From positions 1-45,800 of the forward strand of contig JAGAOP010000061.1 of the NCBI GenBank assembly GCA_017623685.1: 45,800 bases of DNA. The letters are read 5' to 3'. The stretch's first letter is position 1; each line of letters opens with the position of its first letter. This document shows, in pieces, positions 1-8,942 of the stretch. Source of the stretch: Spirochaetaceae bacterium (lineage in GTDB: Bacteria > Spirochaetota > Spirochaetia > Treponematales > Treponemataceae). The notes beneath the pieces are model-generated. The model made no database searches. It worked only from the letters and a program-made list of their open reading frames with translations, and was not told where the DNA came from. Both the position numbers and the translations under genes were made by a program.

Positions 1-568
1 AACGTTCAGCCAAAAGAGCTGCGTTAGTATTAGAGTCATCGCCACCAATAATAACAATAGCATCTAAATCTAATTTTTCAGCTGTTGCTACAGAAGCAGC
101 GTATTGTTCAGGTGTTTCGATTTTTGTTCTTCCAGAACCAATCATATCGAATCCACCTGTGTTGCGGTATTCGTCCATAAAAGAATCTGTAATTTCAACA
201 TATTCTCCGTCAATCAATCCAGAAGGACCACCAGTAAACCCGAAAACAACTGAATCTTTGTTTCCTTTTTTGATTCCGTCATAAAGTCCTGCGATAACAT
301 TGTGACCACCTGGAGCCTGACCACCAGAAAGAATAATTCCTACACGAAGTTTTTTTCCAGCATCAGCATTTGTTCCTTTTTTGAACAATGCCTCTGGCTT
401 TCCATATGTATTCTTAAATAGATTTTTTAATTCATCTTGGTCTGCCACAGCGGAGGTAGGCTTTCCAAATTCGATGGCAATGCTACCTGGCTCATTGTCT
501 GCAAGGACTGAGGGCAGCTTTGGATTGTAGGCGTAACGTGCCTTCTGCAATGCTGATACAGCTTTCAT
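1..568 (-). CDS. pfp: Diphosphate--fructose-6-phosphate 1-phosphotransferase, 5' part (runs off the left edge)
   Basis: Glycolytic enzyme that phosphorylates fructose 6-phosphate reversibly, using pyrophosphate instead of ATP, in the cytoplasm. The first 189 codons are present and open to the window edge. Visible motifs are [10 protein letters not shown] (residues 81-90), FTGGPSGL near 111 and [11 protein letters not shown] (173-183). The second Asp of GGDD is the family mark of PPi-dependent enzymes; ATP-dependent ones have GGDG there. The N-terminal extension before the first glycine motif fits the long PFP class known from spirochaetes. The ATG at 566-568 follows a good Shine-Dalgarno (ATAGGAGT, 5 nt). 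A palindromic promoter candidate lies about 110-140 bp upstream. Identification is firm; only the C-terminal part is missing. Confidence 0.93.
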   Translation of the reverse strand, partial: MKAVSALQKARYAYNPKLPSVLADNEPGSIAIEFGKPTSAVADQDELKNLFKNTYGKPEALFKKGTNADAGKKLRVGIILSGGQAPGGHNVIAGLYDGIKKGNKDSVVFGFTGGPSGLIDGEYVEITDSFMDEYRNTGGFDMIGSGRTKIETPEQYAASVATAEKLDLDAIVIIGGDDSNTNAALLAER

Positions 569-896
569 TTTTACTCCTATAAAAAGCCAATGAAAAAGTA
601 TAAATTTTCGAAATTGACTTTTTAACGATGTTTTGCAATCTACCTGGCGTAGGCAGGCATAGTGAAAAACAGCAATAATATAAAGTTTGCGACGCAAACT
701 TGTTAAAGACAAAAACTGACGAAATTACAGGTAGTTTTTATCTTATCTTTTATACCGCCATAAGCGGAAAATATTCAAATATTTATTATTTTAGCGAAAT
801 AAAAAAGATTATACAAGGTGCAGTTTAATGTAAATCAGAGATGTTTAATTTATAGCGATTTTACCAAAAATTATGAAAAATGTAGATTTATAGTTT
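569..896. other. Intergenic region between pfp and the ParB-like gene
   Basis: About 330 bp without a convincing gene. It holds the pfp leader and the palindromic promoter candidate (677-706). A second, weaker -10 box (TATAAT on the minus strand, 808-813) has a TTTACA only 15 bp upstream. No clear terminator follows the ParB-like gene, so read-through into pfp is possible. Confidence 0.5.
677..706 (-). promoter_or_regulatory. pfp promoter candidate with a palindromic spacer
   Basis: On the minus strand TTAACA (701-706) and TATATT (677-682) are 18 bp apart. The spacer is almost entirely the palindrome AAGTTTGC-GTC-GCAAACTT (683-701). A perfect dyad between the -35 and -10 boxes is a typical operator position. 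A near-identical dyad recurs at 13338-13352. The predicted start near 670 would leave a leader of about 100 nt. Confidence 0.45.
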
Positions 897-1295
897 TTAG
901 CGACCTTTGATTAGTTTCCATAGTTTTCGCAAAAACTCTAGTATAGCATTCCAAATGCGACGAAAAAAACTAGGATTTCTAAGTTTTTCAAGTAGTTGAT
1001 ATCCATCTAAAAGTTCAGAATCGGTAAAGTCAGAACGTTGGGTGTTTTCTTCTAGCTCTAATTCAAGTTTTGTGATTGGGTCTGTGACATTTACAATGTT
1101 TGCGTTTATCATAGACCAACCAAGTTCCTTTGCAGATTGAAGTCGTCTTTGCCCCGCAATTAATTCGTAATCTTGGGTTAAAGTTATTGGATTTAGTTGT
1201 CCATATCGTCGCATACTATCCTTTAGTGGCTCTAGGTTGCCTAGGTTTTTGCGAACTCGTTTATTTACTTTAATTTTTTCAATTTCTATTTGCAT
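897..1295 (-). CDS. Small ParB-like N-terminal domain protein with amphipathic C-terminal helix
   Basis: A 132-residue protein with the ParB/sulfiredoxin-fold N-terminal domain. PITLTQDYELIAGQRR (36-51) has the arginine-rich box that forms the nucleotide and phosphate site in ParB proteins, and an EENTQRSDFTDSE segment follows. There is no helix-turn-helix or dimerisation domain as in a chromosome-partitioning ParB (about 280-300 residues). Instead residues 110-132 are rich in aromatic and basic residues and look like an amphipathic membrane-binding helix. It starts 16 nt after the PBP1A stop, so the two are probably cotranscribed. A membrane-associated ParB-fold protein tied to cell-wall synthesis is an inference; no function is known to me. 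Confidence 0.7.
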   Translation of the reverse strand: MQIEIEKIKVNKRVRKNLGNLEPLKDSMRRYGQLNPITLTQDYELIAGQRRLQSAKELGWSMINANIVNVTDPITKLELELEENTQRSDFTDSELLDGYQLLEKLRNPSFFRRIWNAILEFLRKLWKLIKGR

Positions 1296-1311
1296 ATTTT
1301 TCCTCTAAACT

Positions 1312-3948
1312 TTAATCTAGCAAATAGTTATACATAGGAACAGAAGACTCCTCTTGTTCTGAAGAATCTATTTTGGTTTCTTCTTGGCTTAAGGATTCTG
1401 TACCCATTATTCCTGTTGAATCCACTTCAATATCATAAAATTCAGTTGAATCCATATTCATAAAATCCTCTTGTTCAAAAGAATATGGTTCATCAAGGAA
1501 CGAAAGATCTAGCTCTAGAGGTGAATCGTCAATTTCTACTGTATATTTGTGACCAGAAAGGATTTTTTCTTTATCAAGTCTAATAATACTTACTTGTTTT
1601 GCTGTTTCTCGGTCTATATGTAATTGACATATTGAAGTTGGTTGAGTTCCTTCCAAAAAGTATTGAGTTGTACGATGTGACCCACAAGCCTCTGTAAGAA
1701 TTTGCCCTGAAACTGAACAAACTTCTGCCTTTACTAGCCCTGTTTGTGGAATTGGGAACTCTTTGTAGGGATAATCTTCGTTTGCAATTCGCATATATTC
1801 ACCCCATGCTACACCAGATAGGGTTGAACCTGTTAGCTTTGTACCAAGGGATTGACCTGGTATATCAAAACCGAACCAAACTGCTGTAGTAATGTATGGG
1901 GTGTAACCAACAGCCCAAGCGTCTGCCCAGTTTTGTGTAGTACCTGTTTTTCCTGCAGCAGGAATGTTGTAGGTTTTACCATTTTTATCAGTATATCTAA
2001 ATCTAGTTCCCCAACCAGCTCCGTTACGCAAGGTGCCTTGTTTAACAGTTTGTTCTAGCATGTTTGTCATAATATAAGCGGTTTGAGGTGAAATTACTTG
2101 TATTTTGCTACCTTTCTGCTGTTGTTCAATACGCAAAGTTCTTTCTGGATTTAGAATAATGTTGCCGTTTCTGTCTTCTACAGTGCGGATTGCAATTGGT
2201 TCAACCTCTTTTCCTTGATTGGCGAATATTGCAAAGGCTCTAGCCATTTCAATTGGTCTAACAGAACAAACCCCAAGGGCAAGGGGTAATACTTTGTTGA
2301 AACCTCTAGAAGGTAATTCTTCATCAGAAATTCCAAGTAAAGCTTGGGCTCTTTCAATGGCAGCATCAAAACCGATGGTGTCCATAACTCGAACAGAAAC
2401 CACATTCATGGAGGTACAAAGCGCATACCAAAGTTGGACGTTCCCTTGCCATGAGCCTTGGAAGTTTTTGGGAATATATGGTTTGCCGTCGGAGGTGTAG
2501 AAAATAGTTGGTGTGTCAGACAAAATAGTTGCAGGGGTGAATTTCCCAGAATCAATAGCTGCAGAATAATATAGTGGCTTAAAAGAACTTCCTGGCTGAA
2601 GTTTTGCCTGAACTGCACGAATTAATTGGTTACTTTGACCAAATTCACTTCCACCTACAAGAGCAGTAATGTATCCAGTGCTATTTTCTAGGGAAATTAG
2701 GGTTCCTTCTATTGTTGTTTTGCTACTTTCTTTTGCTTGTTGTGCATTAGTTTTGTTAATAATTCCAACTTTTAAATCTTCTATGCCAAAGACTAAAGAC
2801 ATTACGTCTAGGACAGGGTTAATTTCATTGTTGTAGGCTGAATAGGCCTTTGTTTCGATTTGTTGATCTGAATTTTTTAATTGAGGAATGTTGAACATCA
2901 AAGATAACAATTCTGTCATAGGAACATATATTTCAGATTGTTCCTTTACGTTATCTGTGGCATTTTGATATGAAGCATTTGCAGATGCAATATATTTGTC
3001 CATTGTTTTTTGGGCAGCATATTGATTTTTTAGGTTTAAGGTTGTGTTTACAGTGTAACCACTTGTGTATATATCGGCGGAACCATACAACATATCGTTT
3101 AGTTCTCGTCTTACATATTCACTGAACCAAGGTGCCTTGTCATCTCGCATATAATAAGCAGAAGAACTAATTCGAGTATAATCAAAGTTAGCCCAGAAAG
3201 TATCAAAAGATTCATCTGCTTCTTCTCTTGAAATATAACCTGCTGCTACCATTTCATCTAGGACGTTTTTTTGTCGGCCCATAGCACGGTTTGGGTAATT
3301 AAAAGGATTGTAATGGGCTGGATTAGATAACTGAACTACAAGAATTGCCGCTTCTGCTGGTGTAATTTTGGTTGCATCGTGGCCGAAATAATATTTTGAA
3401 GCAGCATTTACACCGTAGGTTCCAGCTCCAAAGAAAATCTTATTTAAGTAAAGTTCAAGAATTTCATCTTTGGAGTATCTTCTTTCCATTTGAATAGCCC
3501 ACCAAAGTTCTTTTAACTTACGAATAAGAGATTTTTCTGTTCTATCGCAATAAAGTGTTCCTGCAATTTGCTGAGATAGGGTACTTCCTCCACCTAAGGA
3601 ACGACCTGTTACCACACCGGCTACAGCTCGTAGTATAGCTTTTAAGCTAAATCCATTATGCTCGTAAAAAATACGATCCTCTCGAGTAATAAGAGCATCT
3701 ATCATGTGCTGAGGTAACTGAGTTATGTTAATTGTTTCTCTTTTTTCATCTGAAGCAAATTCAGTAATCAACTCGCCATTTATGTCTAACAATTTTGTAG
3801 GAAGTGCCAGAGTGAATTCTGTGAAATTTTCCGTATTTTTAGTGTTTGTTGTTACTGCTATGGCAAGTCCAAGCATAGCTCCAAACAGTATGGCGAAAAG
3901 AAACATACCGAATGTAAAAAGATATGTCTGAACCCTTATTTTAACCAT
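1312..3948 (-). CDS. mrcA: Penicillin-binding protein 1A (bifunctional transglycosylase/transpeptidase)
   Basis: Class A PBP that polymerises and cross-links peptidoglycan on the periplasmic face of the inner membrane. One N-terminal membrane segment (about 10-32) is followed by the GT51 domain with EDRIFYEHNG (catalytic Glu90), GGGSTLSQQIA (119-129) and the RKLKELWWAIQMERRYSK block. The transpeptidase domain has SSFK (S454, K457), SMN (513-515) and KTGT (667-670), so both activities look intact. The last ~70 residues form an acidic, probably disordered tail. There is no Shine-Dalgarno; the promoter -10 box ends 7 nt before the ATG. The ParB-like gene follows 16 nt downstream. A pbpA/pbpF-type name would fit as well as mrcA. 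Confidence 0.95.
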   Translation of the reverse strand: MVKIRVQTYLFTFGMFLFAILFGAMLGLAIAVTTNTKNTENFTEFTLALPTKLLDINGELITEFASDEKRETINITQLPQHMIDALITREDRIFYEHNGFSLKAILRAVAGVVTGRSLGGGSTLSQQIAGTLYCDRTEKSLIRKLKELWWAIQMERRYSKDEILELYLNKIFFGAGTYGVNAASKYYFGHDATKITPAEAAILVVQLSNPAHYNPFNYPNRAMGRQKNVLDEMVAAGYISREEADESFDTFWANFDYTRISSSAYYMRDDKAPWFSEYVRRELNDMLYGSADIYTSGYTVNTTLNLKNQYAAQKTMDKYIASANASYQNATDNVKEQSEIYVPMTELLSLMFNIPQLKNSDQQIETKAYSAYNNEINPVLDVMSLVFGIEDLKVGIINKTNAQQAKESSKTTIEGTLISLENSTGYITALVGGSEFGQSNQLIRAVQAKLQPGSSFKPLYYSAAIDSGKFTPATILSDTPTIFYTSDGKPYIPKNFQGSWQGNVQLWYALCTSMNVVSVRVMDTIGFDAAIERAQALLGISDEELPSRGFNKVLPLALGVCSVRPIEMARAFAIFANQGKEVEPIAIRTVEDRNGNIILNPERTLRIEQQQKGSKIQVISPQTAYIMTNMLEQTVKQGTLRNGAGWGTRFRYTDKNGKTYNIPAAGKTGTTQNWADAWAVGYTPYITTAVWFGFDIPGQSLGTKLTGSTLSGVAWGEYMRIANEDYPYKEFPIPQTGLVKAEVCSVSGQILTEACGSHRTTQYFLEGTQPTSICQLHIDRETAKQVSIIRLDKEKILSGHKYTVEIDDSPLELDLSFLDEPYSFEQEDFMNMDSTEFYDIEVDSTGIMGTESLSQEETKIDSSEQEESSVPMYNYLLD

Positions 3949-3955
3949 AACTTAT

Positions 3956-3984
3956 AAGATATGGAAGAGCTAGGTTTTTGTCAA
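3956..3984 (-). promoter_or_regulatory. mrcA promoter, predicting a leaderless mRNA
   Basis: On the minus strand TTGACA (3979-3984), a 17-bp spacer and TATCTT (3956-3961). Only 7 nt separate the -10 box from the ATG at 3948, so transcription should begin at or next to the start codon. No Shine-Dalgarno would be possible in such an mRNA. Confidence 0.65.
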
Positions 3985-4052
3985 GTCGGTGTTTTTCACA
4001 ATAAATTTATTTTTCAATATATAAATGATATAGACTTTATAGGTGAATAATT

Positions 4053-4808
4053 TTAGAGAATCCCAATTCCAGCTTCAAAGGTTTTGATTTTTGTATTTAC
4101 AGAATTAGTGATTAAATAAAAAATAAAATTTCTAAGTTGGTCGTAGGATTCAGGAGATAATTCCATGGTTCTAGCCCTTGCACCAGATTCAATAGCTGCC
4201 ATGGAAATATATTCAAGGGCTTCGGAGCTTAACAAAAAAGGTGAAGTAATTCCCAGGGAACAACCTTGGCATAAAAAACCATTGTCTTGTGGGGAATAAA
4301 TAAAAAACTCTTGATTCTTTTTTAATGGTTGGGAACAACATGAACAATAAAAGGAATCAGGTCTTTCTCCTAATAATCCAAGGTATCTCCATAAAAAACG
4401 AAGAAGCCCTTTACGGCAACCTTCTTCTGATGAAATTTCCATGCCGTCTAAAAATCCTTTTAGCAAAAAAAATGTTTGCTGATTTTCGCCAGCAGCTTGG
4501 GTTTTAATTACAATTTCTGTGACTAAAGAAGCGGCAATATTTTTGTATAAATTTTCCCTCAGAGAAGGGCGAAATATCGTGGGATCAAAGTCTGTAATTT
4601 TAGGATTTTGATTATTTTGTTGGGAATAAAGCCACACTGTTCCAGAATGCCAAGGGGAAATCATAGAGCGCAATTTGCTTTTTCGTCCTCCATATAAAAC
4701 ACCTTCAAAAACTCCTCGTTGGTCATTTATCATTGTAATCAAGCGATTATCTTCTCCAATTAATCTTGAAAATAAAATGATAGCTTGTTCTCTAGTGTTT
4801 CGTGGCAT
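4053..4808 (-). CDS. recO: DNA repair protein RecO
   Basis: Recombination mediator that loads RecA with RecR onto SSB-coated DNA. It has an N-terminal OB-fold start (NTREQAIILFSRLIGEDNRL), the typical FEGVLYGGRKSKLRSMISPW stretch, a helical C-terminal domain and a zinc ribbon built from CSCC and CQGC pairs. Length (251 residues) is normal. I chose the ATG at 4808. An upstream in-frame TTG at 4829 would add seven residues, but it lies upstream of the TATAAT box and so outside the predicted transcript. The gene diverges from rnz. Confidence 0.87.
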   Translation of the reverse strand: MPRNTREQAIILFSRLIGEDNRLITMINDQRGVFEGVLYGGRKSKLRSMISPWHSGTVWLYSQQNNQNPKITDFDPTIFRPSLRENLYKNIAASLVTEIVIKTQAAGENQQTFFLLKGFLDGMEISSEEGCRKGLLRFLWRYLGLLGERPDSFYCSCCSQPLKKNQEFFIYSPQDNGFLCQGCSLGITSPFLLSSEALEYISMAAIESGARARTMELSPESYDQLRNFIFYLITNSVNTKIKTFEAGIGIL

Positions 4809-4814
4809 AATATT

Positions 4815-4843
4815 ATTATAATGTAGCAAAATGAAAAGGTAAA
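4815..4843 (-). promoter_or_regulatory. recO promoter, predicting a leaderless mRNA
   Basis: On the minus strand TTTACC (4838-4843), 17 bp, then a perfect TATAAT (4815-4820), 6 nt before the ATG at 4808. No Shine-Dalgarno is present. The layout matches the rnz-proximal promoter on the other strand. Confidence 0.65.
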
Positions 4844-4875
4844 GTAAACTTTGCCTTGAAAAACCTTGTAACCTT

Positions 4876-4904
4876 TTTACTTCGGTGAGAAACAGTGCTA
4901 TAAC
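4876..4904 (+). promoter_or_regulatory. rnz distal promoter candidate
   Basis: TTTACT (4876-4881), 17 bp, TATAAC (4899-4904). It would give a leader of about 43 nt for rnz. A second candidate lies just downstream. Confidence 0.45.
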
Positions 4905-4918
4905 AAAATCCTAGGTAC

Positions 4919-4947
4919 TTTACCCAACTGTTATTTTGGTGTAAACT
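4919..4947 (+). promoter_or_regulatory. rnz proximal promoter candidate, predicting a leaderless mRNA
   Basis: TTTACC (4919-4924), 17 bp, TAAACT (4942-4947), then 6 nt to the ATG at 4954. There is no Shine-Dalgarno before this ATG. The geometry is identical to the divergent recO promoter. Confidence 0.5.
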
Positions 4948-4953
4948 TTTAAC

Positions 4954-5880
4954 ATGAATTTAGAAGCCTTTGTACTTGGTTGCGGTGGAATGATGCCGCT
5001 ACCTTATCGCCATCTTACTTCCGTGCTTTTGCGTAGGGATGGAGATCTTTTTTTATTCGATGGAGGAGAAGGTACTCAAGTATCTTTAAGGCGACTAAAT
5101 CTTAAATGGAAAAAAATAAATGCCATCTTTATAAGTCATACCCATGCGGACCATGTTACAGGTATTCCAGGTCTTATGATGCTTTCTTCTCAAGTAGATA
5201 GGAATGAGCCTCTTTATATTTATGGACCTCCGAAAATTGCAGAATATATTGAACAAAGTCGCCGTGTTCTTGATATGTATATAAATTATCCAGTAGAAGT
5301 TAGAGAAATTACAGCTCCCTGTGTTGTTCATGAAGGAGATGGTTTTTATATTCGAGCTTTTCCTTTACAGCATACAAAAACCTGTGTTGGATATACTCTC
5401 GAAGAACTTGATAGACCTGGAGAATTTAACCCTCAGGCAGCAAAGGATTTAAATGTTCCCTGTGGACCACTTTGGTCTAAACTTCAGTCTGGGGAAAGCG
5501 TTACAGCCTTAGATGGAACAATAGTTCATCCAGAGCAAGTTTTAGGACCAAAACGTTCAGGCCGAAAATTTAGTTATGTTACAGACAGTCTTTATTTGCC
5601 TTCAATAGCAAAAGAGGTTTACGGTTCAGATTTATTGATTTGCGAAGGAATGTTTGCTGATGATGTTATTGATCAGGCAAAAGAAAAAAAACACATGACT
5701 GCACGTCAAGCAGCTACAATAGCCAAAGATGGAAATGTAAAAAAGATGGGGTTAATTCACTATAGCCCAAGATATACAGATCATGAACTTTCATTGTTAC
5801 TTGAAGAAGCCCAAAGTGTTTTTAAAGATACAGTTCTTACAAAGGATAGAATGGTTTTCGATATCCCGTACGAAGACTGA
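4954..5880 (+). CDS. rnz: Ribonuclease Z (tRNA 3' endonuclease)
   Basis: Metallo-beta-lactamase-fold nuclease that removes the 3' trailer from tRNA precursors. The metal-binding motif SHTHADH is at residues 61-67 (H62, H64, D66, H67). Further motifs are FPLQHTKTCVGY, SYVTDS and the late HMTARQAA and HYSPRY segments of the ElaC family. Length is 308 residues, as usual for bacterial RNase Z. The one tRNA gene in this window does not encode CCA, so trimming by RNase Z would apply. The ABC cluster starts 22 nt after the stop and is probably cotranscribed. Confidence 0.95.
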   Translation: MNLEAFVLGCGGMMPLPYRHLTSVLLRRDGDLFLFDGGEGTQVSLRRLNLKWKKINAIFISHTHADHVTGIPGLMMLSSQVDRNEPLYIYGPPKIAEYIEQSRRVLDMYINYPVEVREITAPCVVHEGDGFYIRAFPLQHTKTCVGYTLEELDRPGEFNPQAAKDLNVPCGPLWSKLQSGESVTALDGTIVHPEQVLGPKRSGRKFSYVTDSLYLPSIAKEVYGSDLLICEGMFADDVIDQAKEKKHMTARQAATIAKDGNVKKMGLIHYSPRYTDHELSLLLEEAQSVFKDTVLTKDRMVFDIPYED

Positions 5881-5902
5881 ATTTAATTAATAGAGCAAAG
5901 AA

Positions 5903-6646
5903 TTGATACAAACTGTAAATTTCACAAAGAAATATGGAAAAAACACAGCTGTAGATGGAGTTAATCTTTCTGCAGAAAAAGGATGTGTTACAGGACTTCT
6001 TGGACCTAATGGAGCAGGAAAAACTACAATTCTAAAGGCTATATGTGGCCTTCATTATGCAACTTCTGGGACCGTATTTGTTCAAAACATAGATGTTGCT
6101 GAAAATCCTGTGGCGGTAAAAGAAATAGTAGGTTATGTAAGCGAGCAACCAGCTTTGTTTGGTTCCTACAAAGTTCGGGATTTTTTAGATTATAGTGCAA
6201 AGATAAGACTTGCTTCTTCAAAAAAAGATAAAAAATTTTACGCTGAGTCTGTGGAAAAAGTTACTTTTCTTTGTAATATTCAAGATGTGTTGGATAAAAA
6301 AATTCGGGAGCTTTCCAAAGGATATCGGCAACGTCTGTCTTTCGCTCAGGCTTTGATTCATGACCCTGCTGTTTTGGTTTTAGATGAACCTGTTTCAGGG
6401 CTTGATCCTGTTCAGATTCATCAAATGCGTAGCCTAATAAAAAATTTGGCTCATAGTAAAACAATTCTTTTGTCTACACATCTTATGCAAGAAGTCGAAG
6501 CCTTGTGCCAAGAAGTTCATATAATCAGCAAAGGTAAACTTGTGGCGTCTGGTTTAGTTAACCAAATTGCACAAGCTTCAGGTTGTAATACTTTTGAAGA
6601 AGCTTTTTTGCAACTTACAGCAGAAGATTCACAAAAAGAGAGATAA
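5903..6646 (+). CDS. ABC transporter ATP-binding protein (Gld-type exporter)
   Basis: Cytoplasmic ATPase of an ABC-2 type exporter. Walker A is GPNGAGKT (34-41), the signature LSKGYRQ (137-143), Walker B VLVLDE (157-162) and the switch histidine lies in STH (191-193). The start is a TTG with only a weak purine-rich stretch upstream; no better start exists between the rnz stop and the Walker A. It heads a four-gene run (ATPase, permease, GldG-like, DUF4340), an arrangement also seen in the gldA-gldF-gldG loci of gliding Bacteroidota and widely elsewhere. Substrate unknown. Confidence 0.9.
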   Translation: MIQTVNFTKKYGKNTAVDGVNLSAEKGCVTGLLGPNGAGKTTILKAICGLHYATSGTVFVQNIDVAENPVAVKEIVGYVSEQPALFGSYKVRDFLDYSAKIRLASSKKDKKFYAESVEKVTFLCNIQDVLDKKIRELSKGYRQRLSFAQALIHDPAVLVLDEPVSGLDPVQIHQMRSLIKNLAHSKTILLSTHLMQEVEALCQEVHIISKGKLVASGLVNQIAQASGCNTFEEAFLQLTAEDSQKER

Positions 6647-6648
6647 TT

Positions 6649-7392
6649 ATGATTTTTTTAGAAGTTTGTTTAAAAAAAACTTGGACAGTTTTATGTAAAG
6701 AAATAAGAAATATTTTTTGTCATCCTTCAATATACATATCCATATTTGTTTTTTCTGTAGGAAGTGCTTTGTATTTTTTTTTAGGAGGACAGTTTTTTGT
6801 TCCAGGACTGGGATCAACGGATTTAAGATTTTTCTTTAATGCAATGCCTTATTTGTTTGTATTAATAATTCCTGCTTTGACTATGGGACAATGGGAACAA
6901 AGTGCTTTGTTGTTTGATGAATCTTTGCCCATAACAGAAGGCGTGTTAGTATTTTCAAAATGGATGGCTGCTTTAATTGCATCGGTGGTTATTTTAATAC
7001 CTGGATTCGCTGTTCCTTTTTTTGTAAATATATTTGGTAATTTAGAAGTAGCCCAGGTTTTTACTGGTTATTTTGGAATAATTTGTTTTCAAGCTGCTGC
7101 CTGTGGATTAGGAATATTCCTTTCTATCCTTTGTGGGAGTCCGGGAGTTGCATTTCTTGTGACTTCTCTTGTTTTAGGACTTATGTGTTTAATTCATTTG
7201 GTGCCAGTTTATCTTTCTGTAACAAATTGGATTGGGGAATTATGTAAGCAATTATCCTTTGCTTGGCATTTTGACGCTGCAGGGAAGGGAATAATTGATT
7301 TTCGAGATGTGTTTTTTTATGCTGTAGTAACAACGGCTTTGTTGCTTATTACAACAGAAATTATCAAAATAAAAAAAAGGGGATGCTTATGA
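6649..7392 (+). CDS. ABC-2 type permease subunit (GldF-like)
   Basis: A 247-residue integral membrane protein with about six hydrophobic segments (roughly 27-48, 64-80, 105-125, 137-160, 165-190, 222-240). The KEIRNIFCHPSIYI segment before the first membrane helix is typical of ABC-2/NosY-like permeases. It begins 2 nt after the ATPase stop with an AGAG-type ribosome site inside the end of the ATPase gene. It should form the channel with the ATPase at 5903. Confidence 0.85.
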   Translation: MIFLEVCLKKTWTVLCKEIRNIFCHPSIYISIFVFSVGSALYFFLGGQFFVPGLGSTDLRFFFNAMPYLFVLIIPALTMGQWEQSALLFDESLPITEGVLVFSKWMAALIASVVILIPGFAVPFFVNIFGNLEVAQVFTGYFGIICFQAAACGLGIFLSILCGSPGVAFLVTSLVLGLMCLIHLVPVYLSVTNWIGELCKQLSFAWHFDAAGKGIIDFRDVFFYAVVTTALLLITTEIIKIKKRGCL

Positions 7393-8942
7393 AAACAACC
7401 CCTAAGGGAAGAAAGGTTCTTTGGTTGCTTTTTACACTTTTCTTCATTCTTGTGATTTTAGTTTCCAATCGATATTACTGCCGAATTGACCTAACAGAAG
7501 GTCGCCGTTTTACTGTATCAGAGGGAACTAGGCTTCTTTTACAAGATTTACGAGAACCCTTAAGGCTTACTTACTATGTTTCTCCTCAACTTGCTAAATT
7601 GTATCCTCAAACACGGGATATAAAAGATTTTCTTTTAGCCTATTCTTCTGAAAATCCTTTAATATCTGTAGTTCAAGTTGATCCTGTGGAATCAGGCTTA
7701 GAGCAAATTTTAGCCTCTTTGGGCGTGATGGGGCGTCAAATCCAAACAACAGGGAAAAGTTCTACAGAATTTACAACAGTTTATTCAGCTGTAATATTAG
7801 AATATTTAGGCAGAAGTTTAGTAATACCCTTTATTTTATCCGCTGACTCTTTAGAATATGAACTAACTTCAAGGGTTCTTTCTTTAGTTCAGCAAGAAAT
7901 TCGGCAGATTATGGTTATGGTGGCAAATGGAATGACTTTAGAAGAAGATTATTCTTATGTAGTACCCTGGTTAGAAGCCTCTGGTTTTTCTTGTTCTTGG
8001 GTTTCCCCTCAAGAATTTCTTTTGCTTCAGTCTGAGTTTTCTTCTGCTGAACGAAAAATTCCTTTGTTAGTACTTGGATCTTCTGCTTTAACACAAGAAG
8101 AAGTGTTAGGAATCCAAAATTTTGCAGAATGTGGTGGGAATGTTCTGTTATTTACCTCTACAGGAAAGGCGGATATTTACGGCGACTGGACGGTTGTTCC
8201 TTCTTATGGAGATTATTTTACTCCTGTGCTTGAAAAATGGGGAGTTTGGCCGAATAATGATTTATTATGTGATATTTCCTGTTTTCCTATAACTCTGTAT
8301 TCTGATGAAGATGTTCCTCAGTATCAAACTATGAATTATCCCTTGTGGGTAGCCTCTTTATCAAGGTATTGTTCTGAAAATCCTATTACAAGATGCTTAG
8401 AGGGGATGCATTTTTTCTGGGCAAATTCCCTTACAGTAAATAATTCTGCTGCAGAAGTTTTAGTTTATTCTTCACCCTCAGCCTGGATAATGGCTCCAGA
8501 TTATAATTTTCAGCCACCATTTATTACAAATCCCTTTATGGTTTATTCAACGGCAGAGCAAGGTGGTTATGTTTCGGGGCAATATCCTATAGTAGCTTTA
8601 GTTCCTTTAGAACATGGGGGTGGAAGAGTTATAGTGGTGGCAGATCAATATTTTGTTTCAACAATGATGCTAGATTATACTGCTTCTTCTTCAAATTTAG
8701 ATTTTGTTGTTAATTCGCTTTTGTATTTGTCTGATGAAAGTCTTTTGCTAGAAATAAAAAATCGTAGTTATGTTTCTACCGCTTTGAATAAAGTTAGCCC
8801 AGAGATCCTTGTTGATAAAAAAGTTGTGGTTTTAATTATTATTTGTATCCTCATGCCTCTTTTGGTTTCTTTTATAATAGGATTAATCTTTTTTATTAAA
8901 AATTTAAAAAAAAGGAAAGATAAATGTCTGAAAAGAAATTAA
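7389..8942 (+). CDS. GldG-family ABC transporter auxiliary protein
   Basis: A protein of about 517 residues with one N-terminal membrane helix (about 11-28) and one near the C-terminus (about 480-502). Between them is a large extracytoplasmic part of the GldG/ABC_transp_aux type, with an opening SNRYYCRIDLTEGRRFTVS. I prefer the ATG at 7389: it overlaps the permease stop as ATGA and has a G-rich ribosome site 6 nt upstream; the ATG at 7383 directly abuts that site. In gliding bacteria GldG belongs to an ABC complex linked to gliding and type 9 secretion. Treponemes do not glide, so the role here is open. Confidence 0.85.
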   Translation: MKTTPKGRKVLWLLFTLFFILVILVSNRYYCRIDLTEGRRFTVSEGTRLLLQDLREPLRLTYYVSPQLAKLYPQTRDIKDFLLAYSSENPLISVVQVDPVESGLEQILASLGVMGRQIQTTGKSSTEFTTVYSAVILEYLGRSLVIPFILSADSLEYELTSRVLSLVQQEIRQIMVMVANGMTLEEDYSYVVPWLEASGFSCSWVSPQEFLLLQSEFSSAERKIPLLVLGSSALTQEEVLGIQNFAECGGNVLLFTSTGKADIYGDWTVVPSYGDYFTPVLEKWGVWPNNDLLCDISCFPITLYSDEDVPQYQTMNYPLWVASLSRYCSENPITRCLEGMHFFWANSLTVNNSAAEVLVYSSPSAWIMAPDYNFQPPFITNPFMVYSTAEQGGYVSGQYPIVALVPLEHGGGRVIVVADQYFVSTMMLDYTASSSNLDFVVNSLLYLSDESLLLEIKNRSYVSTALNKVSPEILVDKKVVVLIIICILMPLLVSFIIGLIFFIKNLKKRKDKCLKRN

